Shown here piece by piece: positions 1 to 12,965 of a stretch of DNA of 64,000 nucleotides; position 1 is the stretch's first letter; each line of letters begins with the position of its first letter. Both the position numbers and the translations under genes were made by a program. The notes below the pieces were generated by a model, which saw only the letters and a list, made by a program, of their open reading frames with translations, was not told where the DNA came from and did no database searches. The stretch comes from Capitella teleta (taxonomy: Eukaryota; Annelida; Polychaeta; Capitellidae): NCBI GenBank assembly GCA_000328365.1, contig KB303819.1, forward strand, positions 19,721-83,720, read 5' to 3'.

Positions 1-70
<70 letters not shown>
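1..70. repeat. (TA)n microsatellite
   Basis: An uninterrupted TA dinucleotide run opens the window. Its true length is unknown because it is cut by the window edge. Confidence 0.95.
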
Positions 71-75
<5 letters not shown>

Positions 76-149
76 TAATTATCAGTAATAAATATCAGTT
101 ATCAGTATAAGTACTGCAGTCAGGGATCTATATCTACTTATAGTATATA

Positions 150-420
150 AAGACTGATATAAAATAATTAATAAAAAATAAAAATAAATTATCTGCATAT
201 AGGCAATATAATTGAGCTATTCTTACAGCAGATCACCATAACGTCAAATTAGCGACCGCATTTTGAAATTGCATTTTTAGACTTTAACATTAGGAGAATG
301 GCGAAAGTGATCTATGCTATTTGTTTATTTATACGCGTTATCTATGCATGGATTAATCAGTCAAATACAGAAGACTGATTGGCTGACAGACTCACTGAAT
401 GCTGAGTTGCTCGATTTGAT
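150..420 (-). other. 3' flank of the C4-like gene, duplicated near 51 kb
   Basis: This stretch lies just behind the stop codon of the C4-like gene. It contains an AATAAA poly(A) signal on the minus strand at about 324-329, roughly 95 bases after the stop. Most of it is recognisably repeated at about 50,975-51,240 in the same orientation: both copies share an A-rich start, a CTGCAT(A/G)TAGGCAAT block, TTTATTTATACGCGTT and a GACTGACAGACTCACTGA-like end. The 51 kb copy has no gene attached that I could find. Confidence 0.6.
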
Positions 421-3026
421 TACTTGGTGCAAACCACACATGTCAGCTCTCGACCGTTGATGTATGGAGGACACGGAAGGGAACCGCAAACCCCTTCAAC
501 GGCGTGGAACAGGGCTCCGTTTTCATCCCGATGCCCAGCAGCTTCAACTTCCGGCGCAGCATCCATGCAAGCATACTGGAATCCTGCTTTGTGAAACTTG
601 TGGCCAGATGTCAAGTACCCCGAATACTCCTTCGTCCATCCTTCGTGGCACTCCTTGTGAGCTGGCACCATCAGGACGCTTGCGCGGGTCTTGGCTCTGC
701 ACACAGCGCATGGAACATTGTGTTCGTGCAGAGTGCTTGAATCTGCGTTCCTCAGTGAGAAAGGGGCGAAGGTCCAAGTCTCATATTCAGCTCCCCATAC
801 TTCGCTATCTCCAGCCACGGCATCGTCGTAGTTCCCCCACTGAGGGTCTTTGGGCAGGCAGAGGTAATCAGATGCAGCTCCCGTACTGGTCCAGTGTGAC
901 CCACCTGCATATCCTACAATAACAAGTATCGATCAGCAAATTTTTGCTATTAATCAATTACCGAACCACATCCTATTATGCAACACCCCTAGATTGAATT
1001 GATATTGATTTCGGTGAGCATTAAAAAAGCAACTTACAATACAATGTACAAAATAAACCTGTCATACTTATGCACTGCATGAGCAACGTTGATCGAATTC
1101 TCACCTCGATAGACCAATTCGGTGTGAATGCCATCCGTGCAGTTGGTCCTCCCCCATCGAGTGTACACGGCACCTGCTACGTGAAATGGAAACCCACATC
1201 ATTAATATGCTACATCGAGTTGAAATTGGTTGAAATAGTATGAGAATGAAGACTCAAGACTCCTGGGTACATTTGAGGCAATGCCCCCTATACCTTAATT
1301 TTGATTCCATACTAATGATTAGTGCACACTGCTGCACTGCTCTCCACTAGAACTTAAAGGGATGGGGAACTGAATTTTAAGTGATGTTTTATTGACTCAT
1401 AGCACCAATTGATAGCATTCCGAGCCAAAAACACCATGCCTGGATGCCAGCGTAAGGAAATAATGCATTCCGAATATCGGGGTTAGCATTGCGCCTATGG
1501 GAGAATGGCTTCCATTGCTTAGTATAGGAGGCAAACGTCAGCTGAGGGCTTGCCGTGATTGGTCCCGTTCCCCTCGTGAAGCTATCGATTTCAGCCAATC
1601 AGAGCAGATGTTTACGAAACGAAAGCGTCAGTATTGCGCTTGCGTTGTGCACTCTGGTTGACCTTTTTACTGTTTCAGGATGAGAAACCATGGTAGGTGT
1701 CCTAGAAAATCGCTTGTTAAAATAAGAAAAATAGCAAAAAATATTTTTTTTTTGCGCCTGACTGGTGACAAAATGATTATTCTATTTATATCAGAAAAGA
1801 AAATAAAAAAATATCCAGGGGTTTAGTCGCAGGACACGCTGATATAACGAGGCCCATTGTAAAAGATGGGGAGTTCGGTGTTTCATCACAGCTCCTGACG
1901 TCACGCCTAGTTAGCAATATATCTCCCGCGAAATCGTTAGCGATGATAATCCTTGTGTGGGCCAGGCATATGAATCATTTTTGGTGCATCAAATAACGAC
2001 TCAAAGTCCATTTTTAACCAGGCATCCAGGCATGGTGTTTTTGGCACGGAATGCTATCAATTGGTGCTCTGAGTCAATAGAACATCACTTAAAATTTAGT
2101 TCCCCATCCCTTTAACTAGGAGGCGGGGCATAACAAGTTATCAATGAACAACGGCCAATCACAGTAGAGTTCAACATAATTGTGCCGTTTGAAGACATGA
2201 CCTGACTCGACATATATATGTAATGGACATTTCTCAAAAAATTGTGGCCAGGCAGTAGATTATTTTGGTTAAATTGCTTTATTTCGGCGCTTACAATCAT
2301 TCGTACACTTGGACGTTTGCGTTCCTCTACCTCCACCAAATATAGTATTATAAATTTATAACACAGGGATGAAAAAATGTATAAACACGCAATGAAAAGA
2401 CAACGTAACGCATCCACTTGAAGGATGTATTTGACGCACATGTTATCCGGTACATAGATGGAGGATAGCAGCTCCACTGGCGGCAAATATGAGAACCAAA
2501 CCGATTTGGCGGGAGAATTCAAACCACTGAATATGCACTGTTCATGTCTCTTTTATACCTTGTAAATAATATCAGGAAATTATTATTTTGCGCTGGAACA
2601 ATTAATTAGGGCGTATATTTCATGAAATTGGCATTGTGGTGGATCTTTAACCAAGCATATATGAAGCATTGAAAACTTATTTGATATTGACAGACAATAT
2701 CCTATAAATCAATTGATATAAAATAATAAATCGATATCTGAACCTGGTTAAAAATCAACCAAAGTTAGCAAAAGCAGGATACCTGAAGGCGGGTGTGATT
2801 GTGAGTTCTGCTGCGGCTGTTCGTCCAGTGCTTCTCTGAGTTCCTTCAATGCTGCACTCGTTTCCTGGCGAAAAATACCAAATTGTTTGGTCTGCTCTCT
2901 CAATTCTGACTGCAATTGCGATACTCGTAGCGCAGATTGCGTCTCCATCAGCGGACTCTCTTTCCACGTTGCTTGGCATCGTGCACCAGTCGCCAAGGCA
3001 ACGAGAATAAAAGCTAAAGATTCCAT
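420..3026 (-). CDS. Secreted coiled-coil protein with short-chain-collagen-C4-like domain
   Basis: Three coding exons join in phase: 3026-2783, 1173-1105 and 913-420, giving 268 residues. Exon 1 encodes a signal peptide (MESLAFILVALATGARCQA) and a short coiled coil rich in Q, E, L and R (about residues 30-75). It ends in phase 1. Exons 2 and 3 encode a cysteine-rich domain with YTRWGRTNC, a YAGGS block, LHEHNVPCAVC and a GSLPCPPY...CVVC end. This is the pattern of the domain annotated in sponges, cnidarians and other invertebrates as short-chain collagen C4-like, although no Gly-X-Y collagen repeat is present here. Splice sites are GT-AG. A TTAA-type transposon sits in intron 1. The molecular function of the domain is not established; secretion is inferred from the signal peptide. 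Exon 1 has a close paralogue at 36,094 joined to different modules. Confidence 0.85.
1354..2115 (+). mobile_element. TTAA-flanked MITE copy A (Kolobok/T2-like), foldback form
   Basis: It is bounded by TTAA on both sides. The left end reads AGGGATGGGGAAC, as in copies B and C. The right end is an inverted copy of the first ~90 bases of the left end (about 1358-1450 against 2021-2111) instead of the GTTCTCCCTCCCT end of the other copies. No transposase is encoded. TTAAAGGRR termini are those described for T2 MITEs mobilised by Kolobok transposases, so that assignment is by terminal pattern only. It lies in intron 1 of the C4-like gene. Confidence 0.8.
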
Positions 3027-3209
3027 GTTTGTGTGCTTAGCGAGAATGCCTTCACAAGCGTCGTCAAGTCGTTTACATTCACACAACAAAGATGCAAATG
3101 AAAATAAAATAAACTTTTCTCAAAACAAATTAAATCTAATTCTAATGAGTGAATATATATATACTTCGTTACGTATTCGGTTAGTTATATTTCTCAGTCG
3201 GGTGAATAT

Positions 3210-3500
3210 AAAGCCTTGACACCATTAAACAAGAGTAATTAGAATAATAAAACCGTAGCGTATATGTAAGATAATAAGACTCGTAGCGTATATGTGTGTA
3301 GATCTTTGGGCAGAGCGTGAACGGGAAGGCTTCCATCTCCCAAATAGTCCAGTCGATTAAGCTTTTAAAAAAATGCAGTGGGGGGGGGGGTTGACCCGGA
3401 CATAATTGCAACATAATTTATATCTAGTATATCCGATGCAGAATCGGAAGCAGAAAGGAGGCAATTAGCGATACTGTGGTCATTCAGGAATGTGACTTTG
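3210..3500. repeat. Diverged duplicated block, copy 1
   Basis: This block shares ordered similarity with 5005-5275. Shared parts are GCCTTGA..CCATTAAACAA, AATAATAAAACCGT, CATCTCCCAA(A/G)TAGTCCAGTC, a G-run then TTGACCCG or GTGACCCG, CCGATGCAGAAT and GTGGTCATTCAGGAATGTG. It lies just upstream of the first exon of the C4-like gene (ATG at 3026), so it may hold promoter sequence, but no core element was recognised. A poly-G run of about 10 lies at 3380-3390. Confidence 0.7.
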
Positions 3501-5004
3501 ATCGGCATTGGTAATTTTGCACTGTATAATTAATTGAATAGACGAAGTCACTGCGCCTTTGTTTAAGGTTGCGGCATGGCAATCTGATCGTTTGCAAATT
3601 AATTGCAATTAGGTCTATGAATTTATCACCAATAAAGCACCAACTTTCGAGACACTGAGCTTTGTTTTGAAAAGAAAATGTTATACATGTACTTTCTTCA
3701 CTCCTCTAGCGGCGCCAGTGAATCGGCGTTGAAAGCTGATGAATGAAAACGACATAGCTTTGAAACCAAAAGGCTGTCTATTGCCCTGCGGAGAGTTATC
3801 AAAGATAAGGTACGCTACGGTAAGTAAAATGTTCTGGGGGGGGGGAGCATATGCCAATTTTTTTACCATCTTTTAACCACGCATTTCTTGATTCATCACA
3901 CCGCACTATTTAGTGACTCAATATTACCGTCAAAATACTGTTAAACTTGATTTGTGACTGAGTAAATATTACTAGCAAAATTTATGGGTATTTCTAATCA
4001 ATAGTTCATGTAAATCCAGTATTGAAATAAAACTAAATAACCTCTATCTCGACCTCTTTCGTCTCTATTGTACTTTTCTTCTGGATTGAAAATTCCTTTG
4101 AATATATAACTCAACCACATGCACTTCCAATTACACTCTTTCCTGCTTTTGAAACTTCAGGATCAAATAATAATGCATAATACAAAAAAATCTACTTGTA
4201 TATGAAAGAACTTTAAGTCAAGCCCTACTTCAACGGCGGAACGAAATGTCTTTGCACCACGTTGCCGCCGCTCTACCGATACGCTTGACTGCGTGCAGGG
4301 GTTTCGAGGCCCATGCGTGGTCTAACTGTTATATTAGGTCTATGGATAGACCGCTGTCGAAAGCATGTGCAGCGAAGCGATCACGACTCGAGGTGAAGCA
4401 GTGAAGCCAATAGTTTTCACAGCAATAGGGCAATGCGGGTGCTCAGCTTGAATACTGGTGTACTCGTAAAATGTATACGCGATGTGTTATTGAAAAAAAA
4501 AAAGAAGATGTATATCCCTCGTATACATGTATATAATTATAGAAAAAAAAAAGGCAGATACACATTTCATCACAAGCATCAATCGTTTGGATTTCTAGCA
4601 CATAGATGAAATAATTTATACATGTACATGCATGTCTAGCAATGAAGGACCACATGTTTATTGGAGTTCCAACTACGCGCTCTACATAGTAGTGAGTGAG
4701 TTGCTAAAATATAAGGGAGTATACATCGTTGAAGCGTGGCACCGTATGTGGCTCGTGTATATACGCATGGCGCGCTATCTTCGTTCCGTGTTCATTATAA
4801 TACAAGCATTATGCAATTAGCACCAATCCTAAATCTTCAATTAGTCGAGTACAAACGCCGAATTCATCTTTTCGTATATTCCATGTCCTGTACTAGTATA
4901 TCCATCTTCCCCTCAATCAAGGCTTACATCAATATTCTTTTTGAGTAAAATACGTGGCGGTGACAGGGTATCGGCCCGAAAATGCTGTGGCGGTTAATGT
5001 GTTA
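3501..5004. other. Intergenic, no gene seen
   Basis: I see no supported exon here. A second G-run lies near 3836-3845. The end (about 4935-5003) resembles, in inverted orientation, the left end of the piggyBac-like element at 58,162: a GGCGGTGACAGGGTATCGG block followed by GCGGTTAATGTGTTA. It therefore looks like an end fragment of that family. Confidence 0.6.
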
Positions 5005-5275
5005 CAGCCTTGAGGCCATTAAACAAAAGTTATTACAATAATAAAACCGTGCCATGGTAATGGCCTAAAACACGTAACGTATATGACCTGTTGACCTTCT
5101 GACACAGGAATGCTTCTATCTCCCAAGTAGTCCAGTCTATAAAGCTTCAAAAAGGAAGCGGGGGTGACCCGACAAAAATTGCAACAGAATGTAAATCTAG
5201 TATATATACCCGATGCAGAATTTGAAGATGCATAAAAAATCAACGATAATGTGGTCATTCAGGAATGTGCATCCG
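5005..5275. repeat. Diverged duplicated block, copy 2
   Basis: This is the partner of 3210-3500 in the same orientation, about 1.8 kb away, and clearly an old duplication. It abuts the piggyBac-like end fragment on its left. Confidence 0.7.
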
Positions 5276-5592
5276 CCGGGGAAAGGGAAACAAATATCTC
5301 CATTACTATATCTGATAAAAAAAACCTGGAGGGCTTCCGATTTACTGCATTGTTTATTAGGAGCGTAGGCTGCCGCATATTTATGATTCCAGTATATAAA
5401 ACACAAATATTTCCCATAAACAACCTTTTCTAAAGCCAATATGAAGTGATTGGTTGCATGGTGTCTTCATTATTACCACCAAACCGTGGATAAACGATGT
5501 AGACTTGGAGACACTACTACATTTATTTGCGATGACAAGGGGAACATTAATCAAATTAAAACATCACCGAACATTAATAACAGCGGCACCCC

Positions 5593-6306
5593 TTAAAGGG
5601 AGGGAGAACTGGTTAAAAATTGACTTTGAGTCGTTATTTGATGCACCATAAATGATTCCTATGCCTGGCCCACACAAGGAATATCATCGCTAACGATTTC
5701 GCGGGCGATATATTGCTAAACTAGGCGTGACGTCAGCAGCTGTGATGAAACACCGAGTTCCCCATCTGTTACAATGGGCCTCGTCATATCAGCGTGTCCT
5801 GCGACTAAACCCTTGGATATTTTTTTTATTTTCTTTTCGGAAATAGATAGAATAATCATTTTGCCACCAGTCAGGCGCGAAAAAAAAATATTTTTCGCTA
5901 TTTTTCTTATTTTAACAAGCGATTTTCTAGGACACCTACCATGTTTCTCATCCTGAAACAGTAAAAAGGTCAGCCAGAGTGCACCACGCATGCGCTTTCG
6001 TTTCGTAAACAACAAAGATGTCCTTTTATGGCGAAGATGCTCTGCTCTGATTGGCTGAAATCGATAGCTTCACGAGGAGAACGGAACCAATCAGCCATCA
6101 GCCAAACCAAGCCATCAGCTGACGTTTGCCTCCTATACTTCGCAATGGAAGCCATTCTCCCATAGGCGCAATGCTAACCCCGATATTCGGAATGCATTAT
6201 TTCCTTACGCTTGCATCCAGGCATGGTGTTTTTGGCACTGAATGCTATCAATTGGTGCTATGAGTCAATAGAACATCACTTAAAATTTAGTTCCCCATCC
6301 CTTTAA
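5593..6306 (-). mobile_element. TTAA-flanked MITE copy B (Kolobok/T2-like)
   Basis: This is a full-length-looking copy of about 0.7 kb, inverted relative to copies A and C. The ends read TTAAAGGGAGGGAGAAC and GTTCCCCATCCCTTTAA, with TTAA at both boundaries. It aligns along its length with 26,794-27,505. Short open stretches inside recur in all copies but resemble no transposase. Confidence 0.85.
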
Positions 6307-7133
6307 TTGTGGTGAGTTACCACTTTTGTGACTGTGGTTTCCCTGATCAACCAAACTACAAAGAGCTAAAACATTGATCAACAAGTCATCAACGTTTGAA
6401 ATCAGCGTTCTGTCTTACATTTTGTTTACAAATGACAGCCGCTCTATCTAGCGATATGATCGTGCTCTCAAAATGACCAAAAAAGCCTATAAGTATCTTA
6501 TATTTTTTTCTTAACAAACCATTGAATGCAAGGTATAATTACTTGAATGATATTCGATGAATTAGTGAAGATTAAGTTTGTTCGTGTTTGTGCCTCACTG
6601 AAGACTGAATGTTGAATAAGAGTACTTCCACCACATCTTGGATGTAAGAGGAAAAGGGCCGTTTCAGGGTTGCTTCGTATCTTTGCTACATTGCATGCTC
6701 CGCGCTATTAATTTTGCTTTTATATCAAAGGACATGCGATGAATTTAGTAATGAGTTTGACCCATTGAGTATAAAAACGAGGCTCCCGACTAATGAAACT
6801 AGTTAACACAATCAACCTACCATTTTATTAATACAGAAATTGCAGCAACACACTCAATAAGCCTTCAAAATATATTTATTGACGGATCTACTCTCGTCTG
6901 TTTTGTTGACAACTTTCCTCGATACTCGATACAGTTTAGCTCTGTTAATGTGTTGTGAATCATCTTCATCATTCCTCCTCTTGTGATTGAATCAGGTACA
7001 TCTCAAAGCAGTCTAATGCAGATTTAATAAGCATGCCATCAAATTGGATTCTGGGGAAACAAACAACAATGACTTTCACTGTTTCGTATGCATGGAGCTT
7101 TCTCTTGATTATTTATTTTGTAAAATTTTCAAA
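6307..7133. other. Intergenic, nothing recognised
   Basis: AT-rich sequence between copy B of the TTAA element and the 3' end of the PAN/apple gene. I found no exon, repeat family or RNA signature in it. Confidence 0.6.
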
Positions 7134-9521
7134 TCAAGGATTCACACATGAAATGTGACTGAACAGTGTTCTTTCACTTCCGGTGACAAACTTCTCTGGT
7201 GCCGTGTATTGGTTGTGTGTGTTGCAGTTGCACAGCATGTTGTGGGAGTTGTATTCCATGGACATTGCAAATGCTTCATTCCAGCAATGATTTTGGCATT
7301 CTTCTGCAGAACTGGTGTTCTCGGGGGAAATGTTAAAGCCTTCCAGCCTTCCTGGCGTAAGGTCAGACCATTGAAAGTCCATCTTGGCTGGAAACACAAT
7401 CACACATTTTTTTCTCGTGCCCATAAGACATAAAGCACAATAATGAGAGGAAAAAAATGAAATGAGATAATTTAAACAACTATTGTGCAACCAACTGGTG
7501 AAACATTCACAATGGCATTAATACATGGCATTGTGCTCAGTCTCGCTCATGATATCAACATTATTATTAAAAGCCCTGATAACATTCATTGGGCTACAAG
7601 ATCATTAACTAATCCACCTCCACATTTGATCACAATGATCTCACATGCAACGGAATAAAATAAAATCCTCAGTTTCTGTAAAAGTATACGTGATCATTTC
7701 ACGAATTATTTCACATCAACGTAGACAGAATGCCGTCTGAATATTCTCATATACAGACGGAGATACAACTGTATATAAAACTGGAAGTTACATGAAATGA
7801 TCATGAATTCAGCGCTCAATTTCAGACGAGCGTGGAAAATTGTGCAATTTGGCAATTAAGAACGCTAATACCAGCTACAAACTCACACAAACTATAATCC
7901 CGATATATTTTGCCACATAATTAAATAATAAAATATACAAACCATATCCCCAGTTTATAAATAAAACCACTTGAACGCTCGATTGAACAAATTATCAAAT
8001 TCTCACTCACTCATTGACCTCCTTGACCTGACCTAAATATGCAACTTTAGGATCCTTCATTATTTCAATTGCAAAATGTCGTTCAAAATGCTTCATTACT
8101 TCTGCTAATTCGTGAAATGAAGCCTTATTATAGTCGTTTTTTATTTAAATGGTTATAAACTGACGTGTACAGGATATTTAATTATAATAAAGTAACATAT
8201 ATTCCAGCGTCTCTTGAGGGGCACCGAAGAGCACAGTGGATTAAACCGCTGTCTGCAATCCTATGCCGACCGTGGGGGTCGAGGTCTCGGGTTCCAGACC
8301 CTACCAGGCCACGACGTTATGATTGTGAATTATAATTGTAATCCGTTATAATTGTAATTCTTCGGTGACTCTGCAGTGCTGCCCAACTGCCTAACAAAGC
8401 CGGACGCTGTGTAATACTGTCTATGGTGGTATGCAGGATAAAGAACCCTTGGGATCTTATCGATAAGAATAGGGGTAAACCCTGGTCCCGGGCCTTCTGT
8501 TCTGGCGCCCGTATCACCCGAATGCGTTGGGTGGAGCCGTAAAACCCCATCACTCACTCACTCTCCAGCGTCTTTTACTCATTGACTGCGTGTTCTCAAA
8601 GCGTTATGATTACATGTTTGAGAAAAAGCGAAATCACACACAATCGCGAATCATTTTACGCACGGTATGCTCACTTGACATGTGCCCTACATAAATTATG
8701 CAAATAAGGCGTATGGCTGAGTGCGCTTGCACTTGTAAACATATCTTGAAATGTCGGTATAAATTTGCCGAGTTTAGTAGGATAGTGGACGGAATCTAAT
8801 TTTGAATAGTGTGGCGTTTCTAAAATAGATGGTTTTAATACAGGATTTTCAGCGTGTCTGCCAATGCCCACGGGTTTTGACGCCAGAAACAACTTCCAGT
8901 TTTTAATATACAAGTATCATCAGCGGAGATCTGAGATCGCAGCTGACGAATAGGCATCAACGTAATCACATTATAAACAGCCAACAAACAATGCAGTCAC
9001 AACCCTCAATCCAAGCCTCATCAATCCAAATTGCTATGCTGTTGGAACAGTCTGGCACATGCCGCACCCGTTCCCTATGCTAAAGTACCCTATAAACCGT
9101 ACGTTTGTACTCTGTAATCCAAACCGAATATCCTGATACCAATAAATGCCATTGTATATGTTACAGTAATCAGAACACACGAGAAGTCACAATGAACGGC
9201 CAACTCACCCTGATCCCACTGCCTCGCGATGAATATGCTGCCTTTCATGTCCACCTGGAGTCCAGCTACTTTGATGTCATAGAGGTCACACGTTGACCTC
9301 TGAGTGTCAAAGAAGGCGGCCAGACAGCAGGAAGTGGACACACACAGCACTGAACACGAGTGGATGCCATCAGCCTTCGCGGTCCACCTGGGAGGATGAT
9401 CAAGAGCAAAGGCTTTGCCTTCTATGATGCCCATCACCTCATCGCGAGGCATGGACATTCCTTCAGAGATAAGCAAAGCTGACAGAAGCAGAAGTAAACA
9501 TCGACATCTGCCCAACGCCAT
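7134..9521 (-). CDS. Secreted two-exon PAN/apple-type protein
   Basis: Exon 1 (9521-9209) starts at an ATG followed by a hydrophobic signal peptide (about residues 1-22, with five consecutive leucines). It encodes a cysteine-rich module with CSVLC and STCDLYD, the spacing expected of a PAN/apple domain. It ends in phase 1 at GGGTGAGT. Exon 2 (7387-7134) begins after TTGTGTTTCCAG in matching phase and encodes a second PAN-like module with CQNHCWNEAFAM and LCNC, then the stop. The product is 188 residues. PAN/apple domains bind proteins or carbohydrates outside the cell; no specific ligand can be read. A tRNA-derived SINE lies in the 1.8 kb intron. Assignment as PAN is by cysteine pattern and is moderately sure; exon structure and secretion are surer. 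Confidence 0.72.
8212..8566 (+). mobile_element. tRNA-derived SINE, full-length-like copy
   Basis: The head contains an A-box-like stretch (TGGATTAAACCGCTG) and a B-box-like stretch near GGGTCGAGGTC/GGGTTCCAGACC, as in a pol III tRNA-derived promoter. A unique body follows (CTTCGGTGACTCTGCAGTGCTGCCCAACTGC, quoted only by its core CTGCAGTGCTGCCCAACTGC), then a tail ending GGAGCCGTAAAACCCC and a CACT repeat. Closely similar copies lie at 13,717-13,955 and 29,995-30,320, and a diverged one near 32,290. Confidence 0.85.
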
Positions 9522-9529
9522 CGTACTCG

Positions 9530-12500
9530 CAGTTAGCGACTGTGTCGATCACAGAGCATTGGTGTCGATCTCATTGTGTTTTCATAACAATGTTTTATTG
9601 ACTGGTTTAGAGTTTCTTCTGTTATGTGTGCTGTTTTCTTTAGATCTTCTAAGGTCATGTTATGAACACGAAATGCCATGTGGTGAAGGCCGTGTTCATT
9701 TAACAAAGTTCCATTATCTTCTGAGGTCAATACTTGTGTTTACTGTTTTCATGAAGAGCAGGAAGCATTACGTAATAATATAATCTGAAATCTGACCGCC
9801 CGGTCTTTGTGTTCAAAGTATTCATTTGCCCTGTGCGTCATAGGATCAGAACGAAACTTAATCCTCTGTTGTACGTAGATTAACTCCATATATTTGATAG
9901 TCCTTTTTACCCAGGACTTGTCAACACATTTGAAACTGGTGATCTGCTGCAATGGAGTATTTTTATAAGTATTTGTAAATTATATTATATATTGAGACAT
10001 ATCTACGGAACAATTTCAACCCAGAATGACGGAAATGTCTAGTGAGAACTCTGATAGTACACACATACAAACTCCCGCTAAACCTCGCTGCCACTTATTT
10101 GCCTTTCTTTTTCACGATATGAGATTTGCGTTGGGTTGGATGACATGTTCCGACCGATCTGTGAGAACGGTTGATCACACAGAGGACTATTCACCAATAC
10201 ACTTTTATGCTCACTTGCAGGAAACAGAGCACAGACCCGGGCCGACGTGCTGGTTTCCACGCGAGGCATTATGAATATTCTCTATAGTAAGTCATGGTGC
10301 AGCCTTGTATTATGAATGCTGTGCTGAATGAGTCATGGCAGCTAATGTGACCACTCAGCAAGGAGCCTCATGGCCAATTGCCATACACAAATCCTTCATC
10401 AACAACATATAACTCATATTGACTTGCATGGAATGGAGGTGTCAATTAAAGAAACCCTCACATTTCAACAAATTAGTCCTCAAGGAGATCCTAAAAAAAC
10501 CAAGCCTTTCGAAGATGACAAATGTGTGCAGTTGATTTGATTTCAAGGATTCAAATACTATCTTATAGTGATTCTCTTCTGTATTCTCTGAGTAACTGAA
10601 TCTGAATGCATTCATCTCATCACGCAAATTGGGTGTACACAAAATATATAAGTATGTTACTGTCAATATATCTACTTGATTGTTTAAGGTAATTATTGCA
10701 AGCATGAGGTATTTGGGGTGTTTGGAAATCTTTTTCCAAGCACAGATACTCACTATTGTTCATCCCAGTTCTGAGAGCAGAGGTGTTCCTGTACTGCAGT
10801 CAGGGATCTCATAGCTCGTCTGCTCCTCGTACCTGTAATCACGCGACTTGTACACGCAGCTCGAACAGCTCGGAATTTCGGAAACCTCCTTGTGTTTTTG
10901 TGAAATCAATCCTTTGTGAAGTCTTAGCGTCAATGCTGGACGCAAAAAAGGTTTGGTGGTCTTACTTTCATAAAGTTTCATGCAACAAGCTGTTCCAATC
11001 ACATCTGTGATCGGCTGCCTTCGTCATATATATCTATATATGTTATCTGTCACAAGAATAAAATAACCAACTGAAAGCAAAGATATAGACCAAGAATAAT
11101 CAAACAAAGTCAACGAAAATGCATCTACATTGTCTACTTTCCTGAACCTGAATTTCCAGGTGTGATTAATTGAGTCACCTTATTCGTTCGACGGGTTGGC
11201 TCGGTTCCAACGTGTACGTGCTGTTGTGGTAGGGTACTTCGAAAGGCTTACATTAATGAGTGTGCCAATAAGTTAGGCACTGACGCAAATAAAAAATTAC
11301 GTGGTTGTGCCTAAGATTCAAAATTCACTGCCAATAACACGTTTTCCCAGTGACGTCATGCGCTTCTCTCTCTGGGATAAAGATATATGGCTTTCACAAA
11401 TACATCTAAAAATGTTCAAAACGACATTAGTCTCATAATATTTTACATGGAATTGTAGGATTATATTATACTCAGACGTGACCCATAAGAGACGAACCAT
11501 GAAGGCGCCCAGAATGATATGTACTAGCCAATAATATGCGGACCAAATGGATTTAAATATCTATGAGCTATGACCTTGCATCGATCAGTTCATTGAATTC
11601 CATTTTCTTTAGAAAACACATTGTAAGGAAAGTGGTTAATTGATTGTTCGCGCCCTTCCTCACAAAGTAATAGAGAGATATAATTATGCATATCTCGAAG
11701 GACGGAGGACGGAGACGGCCAATGCAGGGCTTAACAAAGGGTCTTTATTAATTGAAATACTGAGTATACGATATATTCACGGTCAACAAAAGTCCAGAAT
11801 CCTGAGGTACTGTTCATCACGAGGTTCCACACCAGACCGTCGTCTGATTGCCTTTTCAGAAGTGTTGTTCAAAACCGTTTCATTATAGCTTGATTGTCTT
11901 GAAATACAGCTGACAGGCATCTGGATAGCGTCAAAGCGGGTGTACTTCATGACAACATGTATATTAGTATGAGTCAATCTATGTGGCATGTCCCTTAACT
12001 AGCTCGATTCGTATTGGTTATTTTGATGAACAAGCTTTGGACTTCGAATATGTCTTGTTTTCAAGATGAATGAAGTTAACATCATTCCGTAATGTGAATG
12101 ACACAATAATTATAAGCATTGGGTTTTATTGTGGTTGAAGGGTTTTCTCTTAATTTATCTTGTTTTCTTCTTATAGGTGGTGATTACAAAATGCACTTTA
12201 ATCCGATTGAAAAATGTAATGGATGCAATATAGTTGTGCAATATTTTGGGTTATTTTGTTATAAGTTATGAGACAAAAGTTGATCTTCATCCCATAATTA
12301 TGTTTTAAGCTAATTCCACAAGATGCAGTCATTGTACGATCACGTATTTTAATTACAATCTCAGTAGAGGGAACACTCACTCCTCCTGAGAAGTCAATTG
12401 CAGAGCGGAATCAAACGATTTCATTCTCAGCGACAGCAAAGAGCACGTGGGATTTACATTCAAAGCTGTATCATTGAGCACTCGACAATTTGTCCACTAT

Positions 12501-12600
12501 TACCTTATGATTACTATTATTTTTCCGTAAGATTATATCTCCTCATATCTCGCTTGAGGCCTTATTCTCCTCATCAATTCCAATGACCTTCTCAGTCTCG
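9530..12600. other. Intergenic, no supported gene
   Basis: Several open frames occur but none shows family motifs with good splice sites. A 19-base string (GTACTGCAGTCAGGGATCT) at about 10,791 also occurs at 111. A frame on the minus strand at about 10,760-10,880 ends with evenly spaced cysteines and could be a terminal exon, but its upstream context is not convincing. Confidence 0.5.
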
Positions 12601-12829
12601 TGACTGACCTCTGTGCGTCCGAAGGATACCGTATGCACATCTACAAAATAAATTGTTATATACAAACGAAGCCTGCAGATTCTACTGGCTTCTGCTGTTG
12701 CGAGAGAGAAAACGGTTGAGATTGATATAGATCTTGAGCATTTGTCACCAGTGGAGCCGACAGTATATGAGCCAATGGAATCGTATCTGAGCTCCTATTT
12801 CTCAGATGCAAGGGAATTTCATAAGAAGG

Positions 12830-12965
12830 CAACCGCTAGTGATCGTCCCATATGCTATGAGTCTCTCCACTGGACGTACCATGCAATTCATTATGAGGCA
12901 ATCGCTAGTGATTGTCCCATATGCTATGAGTCTCTCCACTGGACGTGCCATGCTCACTGGGCTCT
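12830..12965. repeat. 69-bp tandem duplication across a gene's 3' end
   Basis: The unit GCTAGTGATYGTCCCATATG... through ...CTCCACTGGACGT starts at 12,835 and again at 12,904, a 69-bp period, with few differences. The second unit contains the last codons and stop of the minus-strand gene at 12,905; the first lies behind that stop. Confidence 0.85.

Noticed and set aside
10756-11010. Minus-strand frame with spaced cysteines ending near 10,760
   Set aside because: It looks a little like a terminal exon, but no ATG, no convincing upstream exon and no known motif support it.
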